DNA of 64,000 nucleotides from Riptortus pedestris (lineage: Eukaryota; Arthropoda; Insecta; Hemiptera; Alydidae), in NCBI GenBank assembly GCA_019009955.1, contig CM032229.1:2537001-2601000 (forward strand), in the 5' to 3' direction. This document shows, in pieces, positions 30,256-42,912 of this stretch (positions within the stretch are counted from its first letter, which is position 1; the number at the start of each line of letters is the position of its first letter). The notes beneath the pieces were generated by a model, which saw only the letters and a list, made by a program, of their open reading frames with translations, was not told where the DNA came from and did not search any database. A program made the position numbers and the translations under genes.

Positions 30256-31709
30256 GTTGCTATGCATAATACTCGTTACTATGGAATCAACATAACCTAT
30301 AGGTTGATATATATTAACTGTTTACCAAATATTTGGAGAAAATATGTGTTTTAACTAATTCATACAGAGTCATAACCTAAATATTATCATGTTTATGATG
30401 AATAGGAAAGTAACAGATGCTCACTCTAATATTAATTTTCTACAACTTAACCTAAAACATAAAATTTATTCTACAATCCTCTTATATAAATATTTACAAG
30501 AAAAAAATATCGATATTGCATTGATACAAGAACCCTATTTAGGTTCAAAAATAAATTCCTCCAAATATAAAATTTATACCACTGACAAAAGGAAATCACG
30601 TTCACAAATAGTTATTAATAACCTCCATATTGATGTTGATTTATTAATTAATTATAGTGATCCAGACACAACTGTTGTGGAAGTCATAACGAATGGACGA
30701 AAACTAATATTAATAAGTGCTTATTTTGATATAACTCATGACATTGAATCAAACACTGACAAACTGACTAAAATCTTAAAAGACTTAAAATCTCAAGATA
30801 TTATCATTTCTTTAGACAGTAATTCCAGATCAAAATTTTGGTTTGATAACAGGACTAATCAAAGAGGACGCAAATTAGAAAATTTCATAATAATGAATGA
30901 CTTAATCATAGTAAATGAAAATCAAAATTTACCAACATTTGATGGTCCTAATGGAAGCAGTAACATTGATCTCACATTAACTTCCAGGAATCTTCAGAAT
31001 CAATTAATCAACTGGAAAATTTCTACCATAGAAAATTTTTCCGATCATTTAACCATTAAATTCTCTTTATGTATTATTCGCCCAATACAAAATACAAAAG
31101 GACTTGGATTATTATATAATACTAAAAATGCCAATTGGCAAAATGTTGAAAATAATTTAAATTTTGAAATATCAAAAGAATTCAACATAAATGAAAATAT
31201 TGATCTTTATTTAGCTCAAAATATAAAATCGGATACAATAGAAAACATTATGAACAAATTTTTCAAAGCAACATATAAAGCTTGCAATAAATCTTTTAAA
31301 ATTAGAAGTTTCAAATATAACAAAACTAAATCTATTCATAACCCGAAGCCATGGTGGGACGATTCATTATCTAAACTTAGAAAAGACTCAAATAAATTAA
31401 GAAGAATATATCAAAAGACTACTAAAGATGAAAGCTTACGTGAAATTAGAAAAGAAACATACTTACTGAAAAAACGTGAATTTGAGAAAACAATGAGAGC
31501 TAACAAATTAAATACATGGAAAGAATATTGTAGTAGCATAACTCCTACAAATTCTTGGAGCTGGCCATACAAGTTTTGCAAGTGGAAAGTTGCGTACCTC
31601 GTTTACGCTCAATTCAATAAAAAAAAGAAGACGGAACATACACGATTAATACAGAGGACACATACCAATATATACTAGACACACTTGTACAAACTGACTG
31701 CATCGCAAA
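30256..31709 (+). pseudogene. L2 LINE fragment 2: ORF2 endonuclease region
   Basis: The main ORF is 30389-31678 (429 codons). APE endonuclease landmarks are INFLQLNLKHKI, IALIQEPYLGS (Glu), IISLDSNSRSKFW (Asp/Asn), SSNIDLTLTSRNL and ENFSDHLTIKFSL (SDH). A linker with PWWDDSLSKLRKDSNKLRR follows, which precedes RT in Jockey/I-type LINEs. Frameshifts occur near 31580-31630, and the last ~40 residues are off-frame. At 31709 it is cut by the foldback transposon; coding resumes at 33604 with an RT start. The first L2 piece is on the other side of LTR-A. The endonuclease of this dead copy would have nicked target DNA. Confidence 0.8.
31702..31709. repeat. 8-bp target-site duplication of the foldback element, left copy
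   Basis: ATCGCAAA is repeated at 33596-33603. Confidence 0.85.
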
Positions 31710-33595
31710 CATAGAATATAGAGTAAACTATAGTACGTTTCACTTCGAGATGGCAGTATGTATTTTCAATGGGGTGCTCTGTCCCCTCTTGCATATGCCT
31801 CACTAGATAGCTCTGTCCTCCTCCCTCCGTGCGACGTTGCCGCTATATCTCAAAGTTGTCCAATTTTTACGGGAAAAATTCTCTAAAGTTCAGAATTTAT
31901 CGCTCCATCTGCCTATGCTAAAAATTTATCAAGAAAATAAAATCTGTTTTTGCAATTAATTGTTTTTTGTCCATTTTTTACATAAAATTTTTAATGGAAA
32001 TTCTTGTTTCTCTCGTCACTGTGATCTTATTTTTTAAGATATTAGTTTGAAATTCGACATGAAGTTAGTATATATTATCTTTATTCGTAGCAAGGAACAA
32101 TTTTTTTTTCAACGACATTCCTTTCCATGTTTTTGCCATAATAAAAATAAAAATTGAGAAATCCTATTTTTAAAAAGTAGCCTGCGGGGAATTTCCGTTC
32201 TATAATTGTTTATTAAGTTTTGTTATACTCCTTTTAAAGAGGACAATTCAAATTTAATTTTGAGCCTCCTCCGAACATTATGGGACGCTGACAACTGATG
32301 CAATTAATGTTTATATGTTGTGGGAGCGTCGCGGCACGAGGAGAGCTGGACCCCCCGGCTCTCTCCCGCCCGCTCTCCCGTTCTTTCTTATAACTGTCTA
32401 TTCTACCATGATTATTTAAAAAGCCTCAACTCAGAAATTGTAAATTTTACTGGGAAGCACTTTTTTTATTAATCTTTTTAATGTGATTTGAAGTTAATAA
32501 CTTAAATATATCTTTCAAAATGTAATTTTCGACAAAAATTGGAGTTATGGCCTTTTATAAACTGAGAGCAATAGAGGACTGTGAACAAACAGGATTGGGA
32601 TGATTATTTATAACAATAATATTAATATATATCTTTAATCATTAATAATTATTCATTATAATCATAATTATAGTTGCATAAATAAAAAATAAACCCATTT
32701 TAATCAAAGAAATTCCTAATAAAAATCTTTAATGACCTTCAAAAATGTCTATTGAAAGCAACTTAATTTTAGAGTATCTAATTTCTTAGCCCATCTGCCA
32801 AGGAGAAGAAGCCTATTAAATTTAACGTTTAAAGAAAAAACTATCCATTTAGATTATTGGCCAAAATAGTCAAAATCTTAAGTATGCTTCATGCCTAACA
32901 AACAAAACAAAAAGCACGAAAATGTAATATTATATTAAGAAAATATAATATTATATTAGGTGCTATATAAAAACATCAGTACTTGTTTCTTCGTCTGACA
33001 GAGGTTCAACTCCGCTCATTCCTTGCGAGTCCGCGACGCTCGCACAACATATAAACATTAATTGCATCAGTTGTAATCGACCCATAATGTTCGGAGGAGG
33101 CTCAAAAATAAATTTGAACTGTCCTTTTTAAAAGGATTATGACAAAACATAATAAACTATTATAGAACGAAAATTCCCCGCAGGCTACTTTTTTAAAATT
33201 GGATTTCACAATTTTTATTTTTATTATGGAAAAAACATGATAAGGAATGACATTTTTAAAAAAATTGTTCCTTGTAACGAATATAGATAACATTAACTTC
33301 GTATAGAATTTCAAACAAATATCTTAAAAAATATGATCGCAGTGACGAGAGAAACAAGAATTTCCATTAAATTTTTTAGGTAAAAAATTGGCACAATACA
33401 ATTTATTTCGATTGTGTATCTTGTTTTGTTGATTTATTCTTAGTATAGGCCGATAGAAGATTAAATTCTGCACATTTCAGAATTTTTCCCGAGTTTTTCA
33501 GAAATTTGGCGGATTTGAGTGAGATTTGGCAACAGCGCACCAGATCTACTGCCATCTCGAAGTGAAACGCACTATAGTCTCCTCTATATTCTATG
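31710..33595. mobile_element. FB: foldback DNA transposon, non-autonomous, 1886 bp
   Basis: Starts CATAGAATATAGAG and ends with its inverse, flanked by an 8-bp duplication. The arms are long inverted repeats: 31710 to about 32336 pairs with about 33026 to 33595 (diverged, with indels). Matching internal blocks include CACTTCGAGATGGCAGTA, TAGCCTGCGGGGAATTT and GTTTATATGTTGTG. No transposase ORF was found. An 8-bp duplication fits hAT- or P-type transposition; the family is not assigned. The centre (32340-33020) is AT-rich, single-copy in this window and without a gene. Confidence 0.85.
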
Positions 33596-33603
33596 ATCGC
33601 AAA

Positions 33604-33970
33604 TGACAAAGAAATACATACGACTATTCGTAAGAACATACTAAATGATAATACACACTTGACGACCTACCACTAACAGACGATGAAATAGAATACATAA
33701 CTAAAAACTTAAAACGAAATATTTCACCAGGCATCGATGGTAATACTGGTGATATTTACAAACAAATATACAGATGTTTTCCAAAATTTTTAAATACTTT
33801 GTATAAAACATGTTTTCAAAGTGGTAAATTTTCTAGAATATGGAAACGGTCAAAATTAGTCGCCTTAATTAAACCTGGTAGGAATAAATTTGAAATCTCA
33901 TCAATTAGACCAATTTCGTTGATCCCAAATGGTGGAAAAGTTTTAGGAAAAATTATAAATTCAAGATTAT
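33604..33970 (+). pseudogene. L2 LINE fragment 3: reverse transcriptase start
   Basis: It translates to PLTDDEIEYITKNLKRNISP, then GIDGNTGDIYK, FSRIWKRSKLVALIKPGRN and SIRPISLIPNGGKVLGKIIN, the first RT motifs of a Jockey/I-type LINE. It is cut after AATTCAAGATTAT by L3. After L3 and LTR-B are removed it continues into the piece at 46398. Confidence 0.8.
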
Positions 33971-34059
33971 ATGGTTAGAACTGTGAAAGTAAAGTTTTTT
34001 TTTTCTGAACACAAAAAACCAGATTAACGCCATCAGTAAGCTGATTTTCAGCTTGGAAA

Positions 34060-35235
34060 ATGAAGGACATGACAAATCCTTCAAAAGCGAACAAAAATGA
34101 AGTGAAAAACTGGAGTGACGTGAGTGATGTTAATCCAAATGTTCCACTTTTTTTGGTTATAACCCTAAAAAACTCTGGGAAATCATTTACAAATGTTAGC
34201 CCCTTTGAAATTTTTCGATGGGCGTCATCATTCTCAAAAGAAATAAAAATTAAAAAAATAGGAAAGGGAGAAAAACTTATTTTTGAATGCCCAAATGAGG
34301 CTGTCTCCAATGAACTTCTACAACAAAAAACATTTAAAAACGCCGATATATCCGTCACTCCACACAGAAGCATGAACAAAAGTAAAGGTGTATTCTATTG
34401 TCAAGAAATAAAAGACTTACATGACGAAGAGATTCTCCATGAACTTCAAGATCAACAAGTCGTTGAAATCAGAAGAATCGGAAAACCTGGTACAAATAGT
34501 CCTTTGTTTGTGGCAACATTTGACAAACCAACATTACCCACGCGTCTTTACATTGGTTATATATCTGTACCACTTAGAGTTTATATTCCCAAACCATTAC
34601 TCTGTTTTAACTGCGGACTCCTTGGGCACCTTAAATCCCGTTGTAACAGAGATCCTGTTTGCCGTAAATGTTCAGAAGCACCACATGAAGGTCCTTGTGC
34701 AAAACTCAAGTGCTGCTTATCTGGAAAAGAACATATAACCTCGAGGAAAAACTGTACTACGTACTCTACCGAATTTGATATTAGGAAATCAATGGTAGTT
34801 GATAAACTCAGTTATGTTGAAGCAAAAAAGAAATTCGAAAACCAAAGTAGAGTCGAATCGTATGCAAAAAAAGTTGAAGCACATCACAGTGATAATATCC
34901 AGTTCAATAAATTATTAAATCTTATAGGACTGTTACACAAAAAAATAGAATTACTAGAAAAAGCTATTTCTGAAAGTACCCCACGACCCGCAACTCAAAT
35001 AATCTCCGTTCAAGAGTTTGAAAAATCAGCAGAAGATTATAAAATTGAAATCACTGAAAAAGAGGAAGAAGAGTTGAAGTACCTGGAAGAAGTACCTGAG
35101 TCACTGAAGGAAGTACCTGGAGGAAAGAATAATAATTTTAAAAGAGACAACCACGTGCTAAAGGACAATAATGCAAAGAAGCATGAAAACGTTCGAAAGA
35201 AAACACCCAGAAAAGGTTCTGGAAAATTTAAATGA
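34060..35235 (+). CDS. L3 ORF1: Gag-like protein with zinc knuckles
   Basis: 391 residues, open. Residues ~25-190 form the RRM-like Gag region of I/Jockey-type LINEs: NVPLFLVITLKNSGKSF, RWASSFSKEIKIKKIG, KGVFYCQEIKDL and PTRLYIGYISVPLRVYIP. A knuckle array follows: CFNCGLLGHLKSRC and CRKCSEAPHEGPC, then a diverged third (CCLSGKEHITSRKNC). A coiled-coil-like helix (NLIGLLHKKIELLEKAIS) and an acidic then basic tail (GSGKFK) complete it. It binds element RNA. The stop is followed by a T-rich spacer (35236-35440) before ORF2. The ORF at 35232-35438 in that spacer is T-tract noise. Confidence 0.8.
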   Translation: MKDMTNPSKANKNEVKNWSDVSDVNPNVPLFLVITLKNSGKSFTNVSPFEIFRWASSFSKEIKIKKIGKGEKLIFECPNEAVSNELLQQKTFKNADISVTPHRSMNKSKGVFYCQEIKDLHDEEILHELQDQQVVEIRRIGKPGTNSPLFVATFDKPTLPTRLYIGYISVPLRVYIPKPLLCFNCGLLGHLKSRCNRDPVCRKCSEAPHEGPCAKLKCCLSGKEHITSRKNCTTYSTEFDIRKSMVVDKLSYVEAKKKFENQSRVESYAKKVEAHHSDNIQFNKLLNLIGLLHKKIELLEKAISESTPRPATQIISVQEFEKSAEDYKIEITEKEEEELKYLEEVPESLKEVPGGKNNNFKRDNHVLKDNNAKKHENVRKKTPRKGSGKFK

Positions 35236-35444
35236 TTTTTTTTTTTTTTTTTTATTTATTTATTGATTTATTATTATTATTTTTTTATTATTATTTTTTA
35301 TTATCATTATTCTTACATTATTTTATATTTGCTCCGTCTTTTAATTATCTTTCTCCTAGCAATTCTGATTTTGATTCCCTTAAGCTTTTAACTTTTATTC
35401 TAGCCGTATACTGCATTCTATCCTTCCTATATTTATAATAACTT

Positions 35445-36236
35445 ATGTCCCAAGTACTTCAGTGGAATATCAATGGTGCCAACAAACATAGAGCAGAACT
35501 AACCCGACTGATACAACTAAAACACAGCAGTATTATCGCATTACAAGAAACACACTTAAAACAGGATCACATATTCAGCATTCATGGTTATAAGACTTAC
35601 AGAAGAGACCATACTCTTGGGGGTAAAGCTTGTGGTGGAGTTGCAGTTATAGTTGAAGATCATGTTCATAGTGAACCTGTTCAACTTAGACAACCGTTCA
35701 AGCAGTTGCAGTTTCAGTATTCCTTCCATTCAAACTCACAGTTTGTTCCATTTATCTTCCACCACGGGATCCTATAGACACAAGAAAACTACGACACTTA
35801 CTAACACAATTACCGAGCCCTTTACTAATATTGTCGGATGTAAATGCTCTTTCAGAAATGTGGAACTCCCCTTTTACAAACAGTAAAGGCGCTCAATTAC
35901 AAAACATATTTGAACAGTTTGACATACACTGCCTAAACACTTTTAGACTTACCAACACATTTTTGTACAAGGACGGGGACATTTAGTAACATAGACATAA
36001 CACTATGCAGTCCATCTATTCATACACGATTTACATGGGACGTTGATACCGACACACATGGAAGTGATCACTTTCCCATACACATACTGCTCGACGTCCC
36101 TCCCCCACGATTCAGCATGCCATCCAGATACAACACTAAAAAGGCTGATTGGAATTCATTTCAAAGTTATGTTGAGAGTAAAATAACCTCTACTGAAATA
36201 AAAACTCTAATTGATTTGAATTCGAGTTTTGTGCTA
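35445..36236 (+). pseudogene. L3 ORF2, N-terminal part: endonuclease with frameshifts
   Basis: It starts MSQVLQWNINGANKHRAEL, a typical APE endonuclease start, with IIALQETHLKQDH (Glu) and GGVAVIVED. The frame breaks near 35735; in other frames it continues with LLILSDVNALSEMWNS, SNIDITLCSPSIH and GSDHFPIHILLD (the SDH-like His), then RYNTKKADWNSFQSYVESKI. It is cut at 36236 by the TIR element and continues at 40175. Several shifts and a stop (near 35983) show that this endonuclease is inactive as read. Confidence 0.8.
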
Positions 36237-39200
36237 ACTAGAGAGATATTAATGTTGATGACGTAGGGACGTAAGTTGATGACGTACATGTTTTGAGACT
36301 CAAGGATTGATGACGTTTGTATTATTTTATTCCCGCCAAGACAGCTGTGTGGCAGCCATGTTGTTTCACATTGATGAATTTTCAAATACATATCAGAATA
36401 TTTTGGATAATCTGTTTAATAAGTAAGCTAACTTCTATTATGTGTCATTTTTATGCAACTTTATGTATGTTTTATGCTAATTATACGTTTTTATTAAGTC
36501 CAAATTTCTCCAGGAGTGAGTTTTTTTTCTTTTTTTCTAATGTATCCTTAAGCTGTCTTTCATTTAATGATTGCCATTAGATGAATATTACCATTCTGGT
36601 TAGTCTTATCTATTCCTAAAAAGGAAAACACTGAATTATTTTACTATTAGTGGTATATATTTATAATTGAGGGCTTATGTTAGGTATAAGCCTTTTCAAT
36701 ATATTAAATAAGTTTAATAATTTGTCATCCTTGTAATCTATGTAAATAGACATCTGTCATTACTACTAGACTTTTATGAATGTACACATACTTATTGTCT
36801 ATATATTGACTAAGAAGAAATATATTTCATAGAATTAAATCAACACTTGGTGAAAATGATCTATGTATGTAAATCCTAACAAAATACATCTATTATTTGA
36901 AATATTAATGTCTTGTTCCCTGATTAAGCTTGAATGATAAGAAAGGTGCAATTTTGTAATAATATTCTCTATGTTCTTTCCTATGATTCTTAAGAATAAT
37001 TCTTTTTGAAATCACAAAACAATATTTAATTTTTGAAAAAAATATAATCTCTTATTCTCTTTTATGAACATAGTTTTTATGAAGTATATTTAGTTTTTAA
37101 AACTTCTGACATTTATTTGAGAGCCTATTTGACAGTAATTTTGTTGCTTGTCCTTTTAATAAATTTATTCCAATTTGAATTTGAAAAATCTGTATTTATT
37201 TCTGTAATATAATAGTGATTTTACTGAATTATTTAGCTTTGTACAGTATATCACATAATATGTATTATATTAGTCTGATAATAAATTCATCTTTTCTTTT
37301 TTAATTTGGAGAGAAATAACATCATGTATTTACAAAATGTTTACAATAGGTCATGTTTTGTAATGTATAAACTTAACTAATTAATATGAATGGAAATATC
37401 AAATAGAAATACTGAGGTTGAATGGGTGTGTTGATTTGACATGGAATGAGCCCAACAGTACAATTTGTCGCCTCAACATCTTTTTCTAAGCGAACTACCA
37501 TATATTGCTAATACTTACTCATTAATAGGTGTATTTAATTTGAAACACTGTTTTCCTTTCCCTTCCTCGATGTTTTCACATATGTAATCTCAAATTTTTA
37601 ATTCAAAGTTGTATTAGTTAAGAGTTGCTATTTTAGGAGACATACAAAGTAGAATAATATCCGAGTCATTGCAACAGGTGGAAATCAGCTTAGTTTATGC
37701 AGCTCTTCTGGGATAGTCCTTTTTTAGACCCATTTCCATAAGCCAAGATACATGTATATTTTTACTACCTTTTTTAAAAATCTTTATTTTGAGGGTCTTC
37801 AGCTTCTTTGCAGTCGAAACAGTCTCATGCAAGAAGGAAATAATCATTTGCTCTGATTACAATTTTCCAATGCTTTTTAACATTTCATATAAATTGCCAT
37901 TTCTTCTTACTAATGAATGAACGTTAACATGAGGTTAACTATAGTTCATATCCCAGAGGCATCCAGAGTAATGCGTAGTTTCTGGATTACTTTTATATGT
38001 TTGCTATATCATATTTTATTACTTTTTTGTTGGATCTTGAAAAAGCCCTTGTTTTTAATGCGTTAAGTGTTGTTCTAGGTACATGGATTTATTTTGAAGG
38101 TACTAATAGCTTTTAGAAGCTTATTTAGACTGACTGTTGAAATAAGTTCAATAATTATGGAAGTGAATATAGAGACTTGTGATCTAGAATTATATATATT
38201 AAAATTATTTCAATTTAATTATTTATTTAATATCTAGGGAATTCATTTTTATTTTGTTTCAGGTGTCTAACCAGCTGCTAACCCTTGATTCTTCAGGATG
38301 TATTTATAGGTTACTCCTGAGGCACACATAGAAGATTGTTTTATTAATTTTATTCTTAGAAAATAATAAATTATTAACATAAATACTTAGTAGTTTTTGT
38401 ACACATCTCAGTGTGTATTAATTCCATTTCCTTTTCATTCCATGGGGTGGTTCTGTTAGTTTTTCCTAGTCATGTTCTGTCTGGGTCTAAAAAGTCTCTG
38501 TACACATGGTTTTGAAATGTTTAAACGGGCTTATGGGGGAGATTGATTGCTTTGATACATCGTTTCTTTAATTTCTGTTTATACACAAACATACATATGT
38601 AAAAGTTTACAAATTGTTATAAAATGTAATTATATACTTCAAATATAAATTTGGTCTATAAAAAAACTTTTCCTGAAAATTCCTCAGAAATTATATTTTT
38701 AAAACAGCTGTAAGTGTATGGAGCCTTTTTTGAACCAATGTAGCTGGGGTTGTTTCTATTAAATATCATAAGGTATTTAAACATGATTCCATTCATCCCA
38801 TTCTAGAATTTCAACTTCATCTATTTAAGTTCCTCGCCTCAACCAATTCTGTTTGAAGGTACAGAACACTGCATTTAAAAATAATTTTTCCACTATAGAT
38901 CTGGCTCCTATTTTTATTCCAAACCCGACTATCTTTTGTTGGCTTTTAAAGAATCACAATAATTAATATTAATATTCGCACTGCAGCAGTGTCAAATATT
39001 GGCCTTGCCTTGAGTCCAAATGCTCTTGAGACGGAGGCTTTGCTGTACTTTTTTTTCTAATGTTGATGTATTGACTAAATCACAAGGTTGAAAAACAAGT
39101 GTCATTTGATGTTATGAAATTTGCAATATACCAATTACAAATGTTACATAAATCCATTAGATTACTGTTTGGTTAGCTGAATGTATTTGAGAAAGGTGAT

Positions 39201-40174
39201 GCACTAAGATCATTCAGCTTGGACTGTCAAACCAACACAGCCTAGCATCTTCTTTTTAATTGAGTTAAAAATACTTTCAAGAATCATGCAATAAATACCT
39301 TTAGCATCTTACTTGATATTGAATTAGTTAATATGAATTAAATGTAAAAATTTAATATTTTGAGTACAATGTAATTAGTTATATTCTCTTAGATTTGAAA
39401 TTTTCAGAGAAAAATTCTTACAAGCATGAAAGTAGGAGGTAGACAAGAAAGGTTGTCTCTTCAATAATCCATTTTACAGGTTAAAAAATTCAGAATAAAT
39501 ATTTTTAAAAAAATGGTAGAGCCATCAACCCCCCCCCCTCTTATTAGTAATAAGACATTTACTTACTACCACTTAGTTTTGTAAAATAGTCGTATCACTC
39601 TCATGAATCATCTTATAATTGTTATATTTAATATAACTTAGAAGTCTCAGTATTTCTCATAATAATATTTAACATAAACAAACCAAAGAAAGTTACTTCA
39701 ACTGGACTAATATTGTTCCAAGTATGTCATATTACTGGAACATTTATTTAAAATAAAGTTAAGTTACTTGCCAAGTACCTAAACAAGAAATATTTAAGGC
39801 TTAAAGGAAGGTTTCTTGAATTAGGAACTCTATAGAAATTCTGGTCTCTCAGTTCTCTTTCTGCTCCCTCAGCATTTTATTTTAGATCATCTCTCAATCA
39901 CATTAACAAAAATATTTAACTTTATTCATTTAAACTTTAAGGCAAAATTAATTATTTGTCTTGTAATAATTCTGAATTTAAATAATTCAAATGCATTCTG
40001 AGGGCATTTCATACCTACACCCTCAACACTTCCGAAGTGAGTTTTGCGTAAGTTGATGACGTCCGAGTTTTGTTAGGAATTGCTCGCCTGACGTCATCAA
40101 ATAGGTATAGAACAGGATTCCTCGTCGGTGATTGGCTGTTTACATGACGTCATCAACATTAATATCTCTCTAGT
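36237..40174. mobile_element. TIR DNA transposon, 3938 bp, no transposase ORF
   Basis: Perfect 28-bp terminal inverted repeats (36237-36264 and 40147-40174) are flanked by TA on both sides, suggesting a TA target duplication as in mariner-like elements. Subterminal copies of GTTGATGACGT/TGACGTCA occur at both ends (36254, 36277, 40056, 40086-40100, 40145). The interior is AT-rich with no ORF above about 90 codons, so it is non-autonomous. A possible short captured exon (36359-36425) and a sequence related to the family-C exon (37677-37720) lie inside. No other gene seen in this stretch. Confidence 0.85.
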
Positions 40175-42912
40175 TAGCATGGGATTCTTTGAATTCCATT
40201 ATACTTGAAGCAGCTGAGAATAGTATTCCCAAAACAACACACACATATAAGAAACCCCCGGTCCCATGGTGGAATAATGAATGTAAAACTGCTGTGAAAA
40301 ACAGAAAACAGGCTCTAAATTTGTTCCGCAGAAATCCATCACAAGAACATCTCATTGATTATAAAAAGAAGAAAGCTAGAGCTCAATGGGTTATTAAGAC
40401 TAGCAAAAAGAAGTGTTGGGTAGATTTTTTATCAAGTATTAACCACACATCTTCACAACATGATATTTGGATAAAAATTAATCAAATTAAACACAAAAAA
40501 TACAAAGAACCAATTTCAGGACTACATCATAATAACAATATCACCACTGACCCTTTCATACTCTGCAATATATTTGGACAGCAATTCAGAGACACATCCA
40601 GCAGTGATAATTACACTATTTCATTCCAAAACTACAAAAGACTGACAGAAATCTCAACAATAACAATCGATTTAGACTTCATACATCCTTTAAACAACCC
40701 ATTCTCTATTCAAGAAATAAAAATTGCTTTACAGACGATACAGACCACTACACCAGGACCAGACAACATAACATATGATATGTTAAAAAATCTACCCACC
40801 TTAGGTTCTATTACCCTTTTAAAATTATTAAATGAGATATTCGAAGGTATACACTATCCTCACTTCTGGAATGAGTCAATAATTGTGCCTATTTTGAAGC
40901 CTGGGAAAGATAAAAAACTATCAACTAGTTTCAGGCCTGTATCTCTGACATGCTGTACTTCCAAGCTGCTTGAAAAAATGATTAACAAAAGATTGGTGTG
41001 GTATATAGAAAGTAAACAATTACTATCCCCATTTCAGTGTGGATTTAGACCTCATCACAACACTTTGCACCACATTGCTAGAATCGAAAATGATATACAT
41101 AATGCTTTTTTAAATAAAAAGCTCCTCCTAGCAATATCATTAGACATAGAAAAAGCATACGACACAGTATGGAAAAGACTTATTTTATCCCAATTAATAG
41201 AATGGGGAATACAAGGAAAAATATTAAATTTTATAAAGAAATATCTTTCCAAAAGATCATTCAGGGTGAGGATAGGTACTACCCTCTCAGATGTATTTTT
41301 CCAAGAGAATGGAGTGCCACAAGGAGGAGTACTGAGTACAACTCTCTTCAATATTGCAATTAACTCCATTGTAAGTTTTATCCCCGAAGATGTGTCTTAT
41401 TGCCTGTATGCTGACGACCTCTTTATATACACCACACAAACTGATATTTTTAAAGCACAACAAAGATTACAGACCACAATAAATGAGTTGGAAAAATGGA
41501 GCGAAATAACAGGTTTTAGATTTTCATATGAAAAATCTAAACAAATTGTTTTCACCAAAAAAAGAAATATTCCAACTCCTCACATAACTTTAAAAAACAA
41601 ACTCATTGAAAATACTAATTTCATTACATTTCTTGGACTTACACTAGACAAACGACTCACATGGGTACCTCATTTGAAAAAAATTGTTAGTAAGTGCAAG
41701 AAATCATTGAACTTATTAAGGATTCTTAGTAACACGCAATGGGGTGCTGACAGATCAATGATGCTTACATTTTACCGTGCGTTTACCAGGTCTATTCTGG
41801 ATTATGGATGTATAGCATATTCATCTGCCAGTCCGACAACTCTAAAACTTCTGGACCCAATACACCACACAGGACTAAGAATCGCAATTGGTGCATTTAA
41901 ATCTAGTCCTGCAGAAAGCCTTTGTGCAGAGGCTGGAGAACCTCCACTGGAGTACAGGCGCATGATGTTATGTGCAAAATTTGTTTTACAAGCAAAAGCT
42001 TTGAACACACCCTGTGTAATGAGTTTTTTAAATAACCCTTTTTTTAATATGTATATCCAAAAACATTGCAAAAATAAGCCACTTTTTATTCGCACTTTAG
42101 ACAGCACATATGGCTCCAAGGTTTTAAATAGAGAAATGTATTTTAACATACAACCATCATTTCCTCCTTGGACCATAAAGAACTTAAAAGTGAACTTAAT
42201 TTTAACCAAATATAAAAAGAGCGATTTATTTTCAAACATCTTTTATCAAAACACTTTTAAATACATCGTAGCAAACCACGCACATAACACACTACACGCA
42301 TATACAGACGGTTCCAAAACTACCAGTGGTACAGGTGCAGCGGCAGTCATTGACAATCATATTCACAGCATTAAACTACCCGATGACACAAGCATATACA
42401 CTGCAGAGCTACATGCAATATTACTCGCTCTTTCCAACATAGACACAAACGTTCAGAAAAATGTCCTTCTCTGCACAGATTCAATAAGCTCATTACTCTC
42501 ACTAAGAAACATTTACAATTCACATCCTGTAATCACACAAATTTTCTCTCACATTAACAGACTTAAACATATAAACATAACTATGTTATGGATTCCCGGA
42601 CATGAAGACATTAAACAGAATACTATAGTAGACAAGCATGCAAAACTAGCCACAAGGAAAAACACTACAGACACGAACTTACTAACTACACAGGACTTAT
42701 GCAAAGTAACAAAGAAAGAAATACTTCACATATGGCAAGGTCACTGGCTGAACTCGACTAGTAAGCTTAGAGAAATTAAACATTCAGTTAAGCCGTGGCC
42801 TTACGACTTTAAAGCAAGAAGAGATGAAGTAATACTTACACGGTTACGAATTGGACACACTCTACTAACGCACTCATACTTGATGAACAAACAAGACAAA
42901 CCGATTTACTGA
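40175..42912 (+). CDS. L3 ORF2, C-terminal part: reverse transcriptase and RNase H
   Basis: An open frame of about 907 codons from the TIR element's right border (first Met at 40189 is internal). RT motifs: TTPGPDNITYDMLKN, FWNESIIVPILKPGKDKK, AISLDIEKAYDTVWK (Asp), NGVPQGGVLSTTLF and YCLYADDLFIY (YADD at 41407-41418). After the thumb, a eukaryotic-type RNase H follows: LHAYTDGSKTTSG (from about 42292), YTAELHAILLAL, VLLCTDSISSLLSL and MLWIPGHEDIKQN, giving the Asp-Glu-Asp set. The C-terminus LTRLRIGHTLLTHSYLMN resembles the tail next to the last Cys/His motif of I-like LINEs, which would lie beyond the stop. Together with the 35445 piece it formed a single ORF2. No internal stop. Confidence 0.9.

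Noticed and set aside
35232..35438. Hydrophobic 68-codon ORF between L3 ORF1 and ORF2
   Set aside because: T-tract low complexity in the spacer, not conserved in pattern.
36317..36580. 87-codon ORF in the TIR element
   Set aside because: Phe/Cys-rich with no domain and out of frame with the better-supported exon candidate at 36359.
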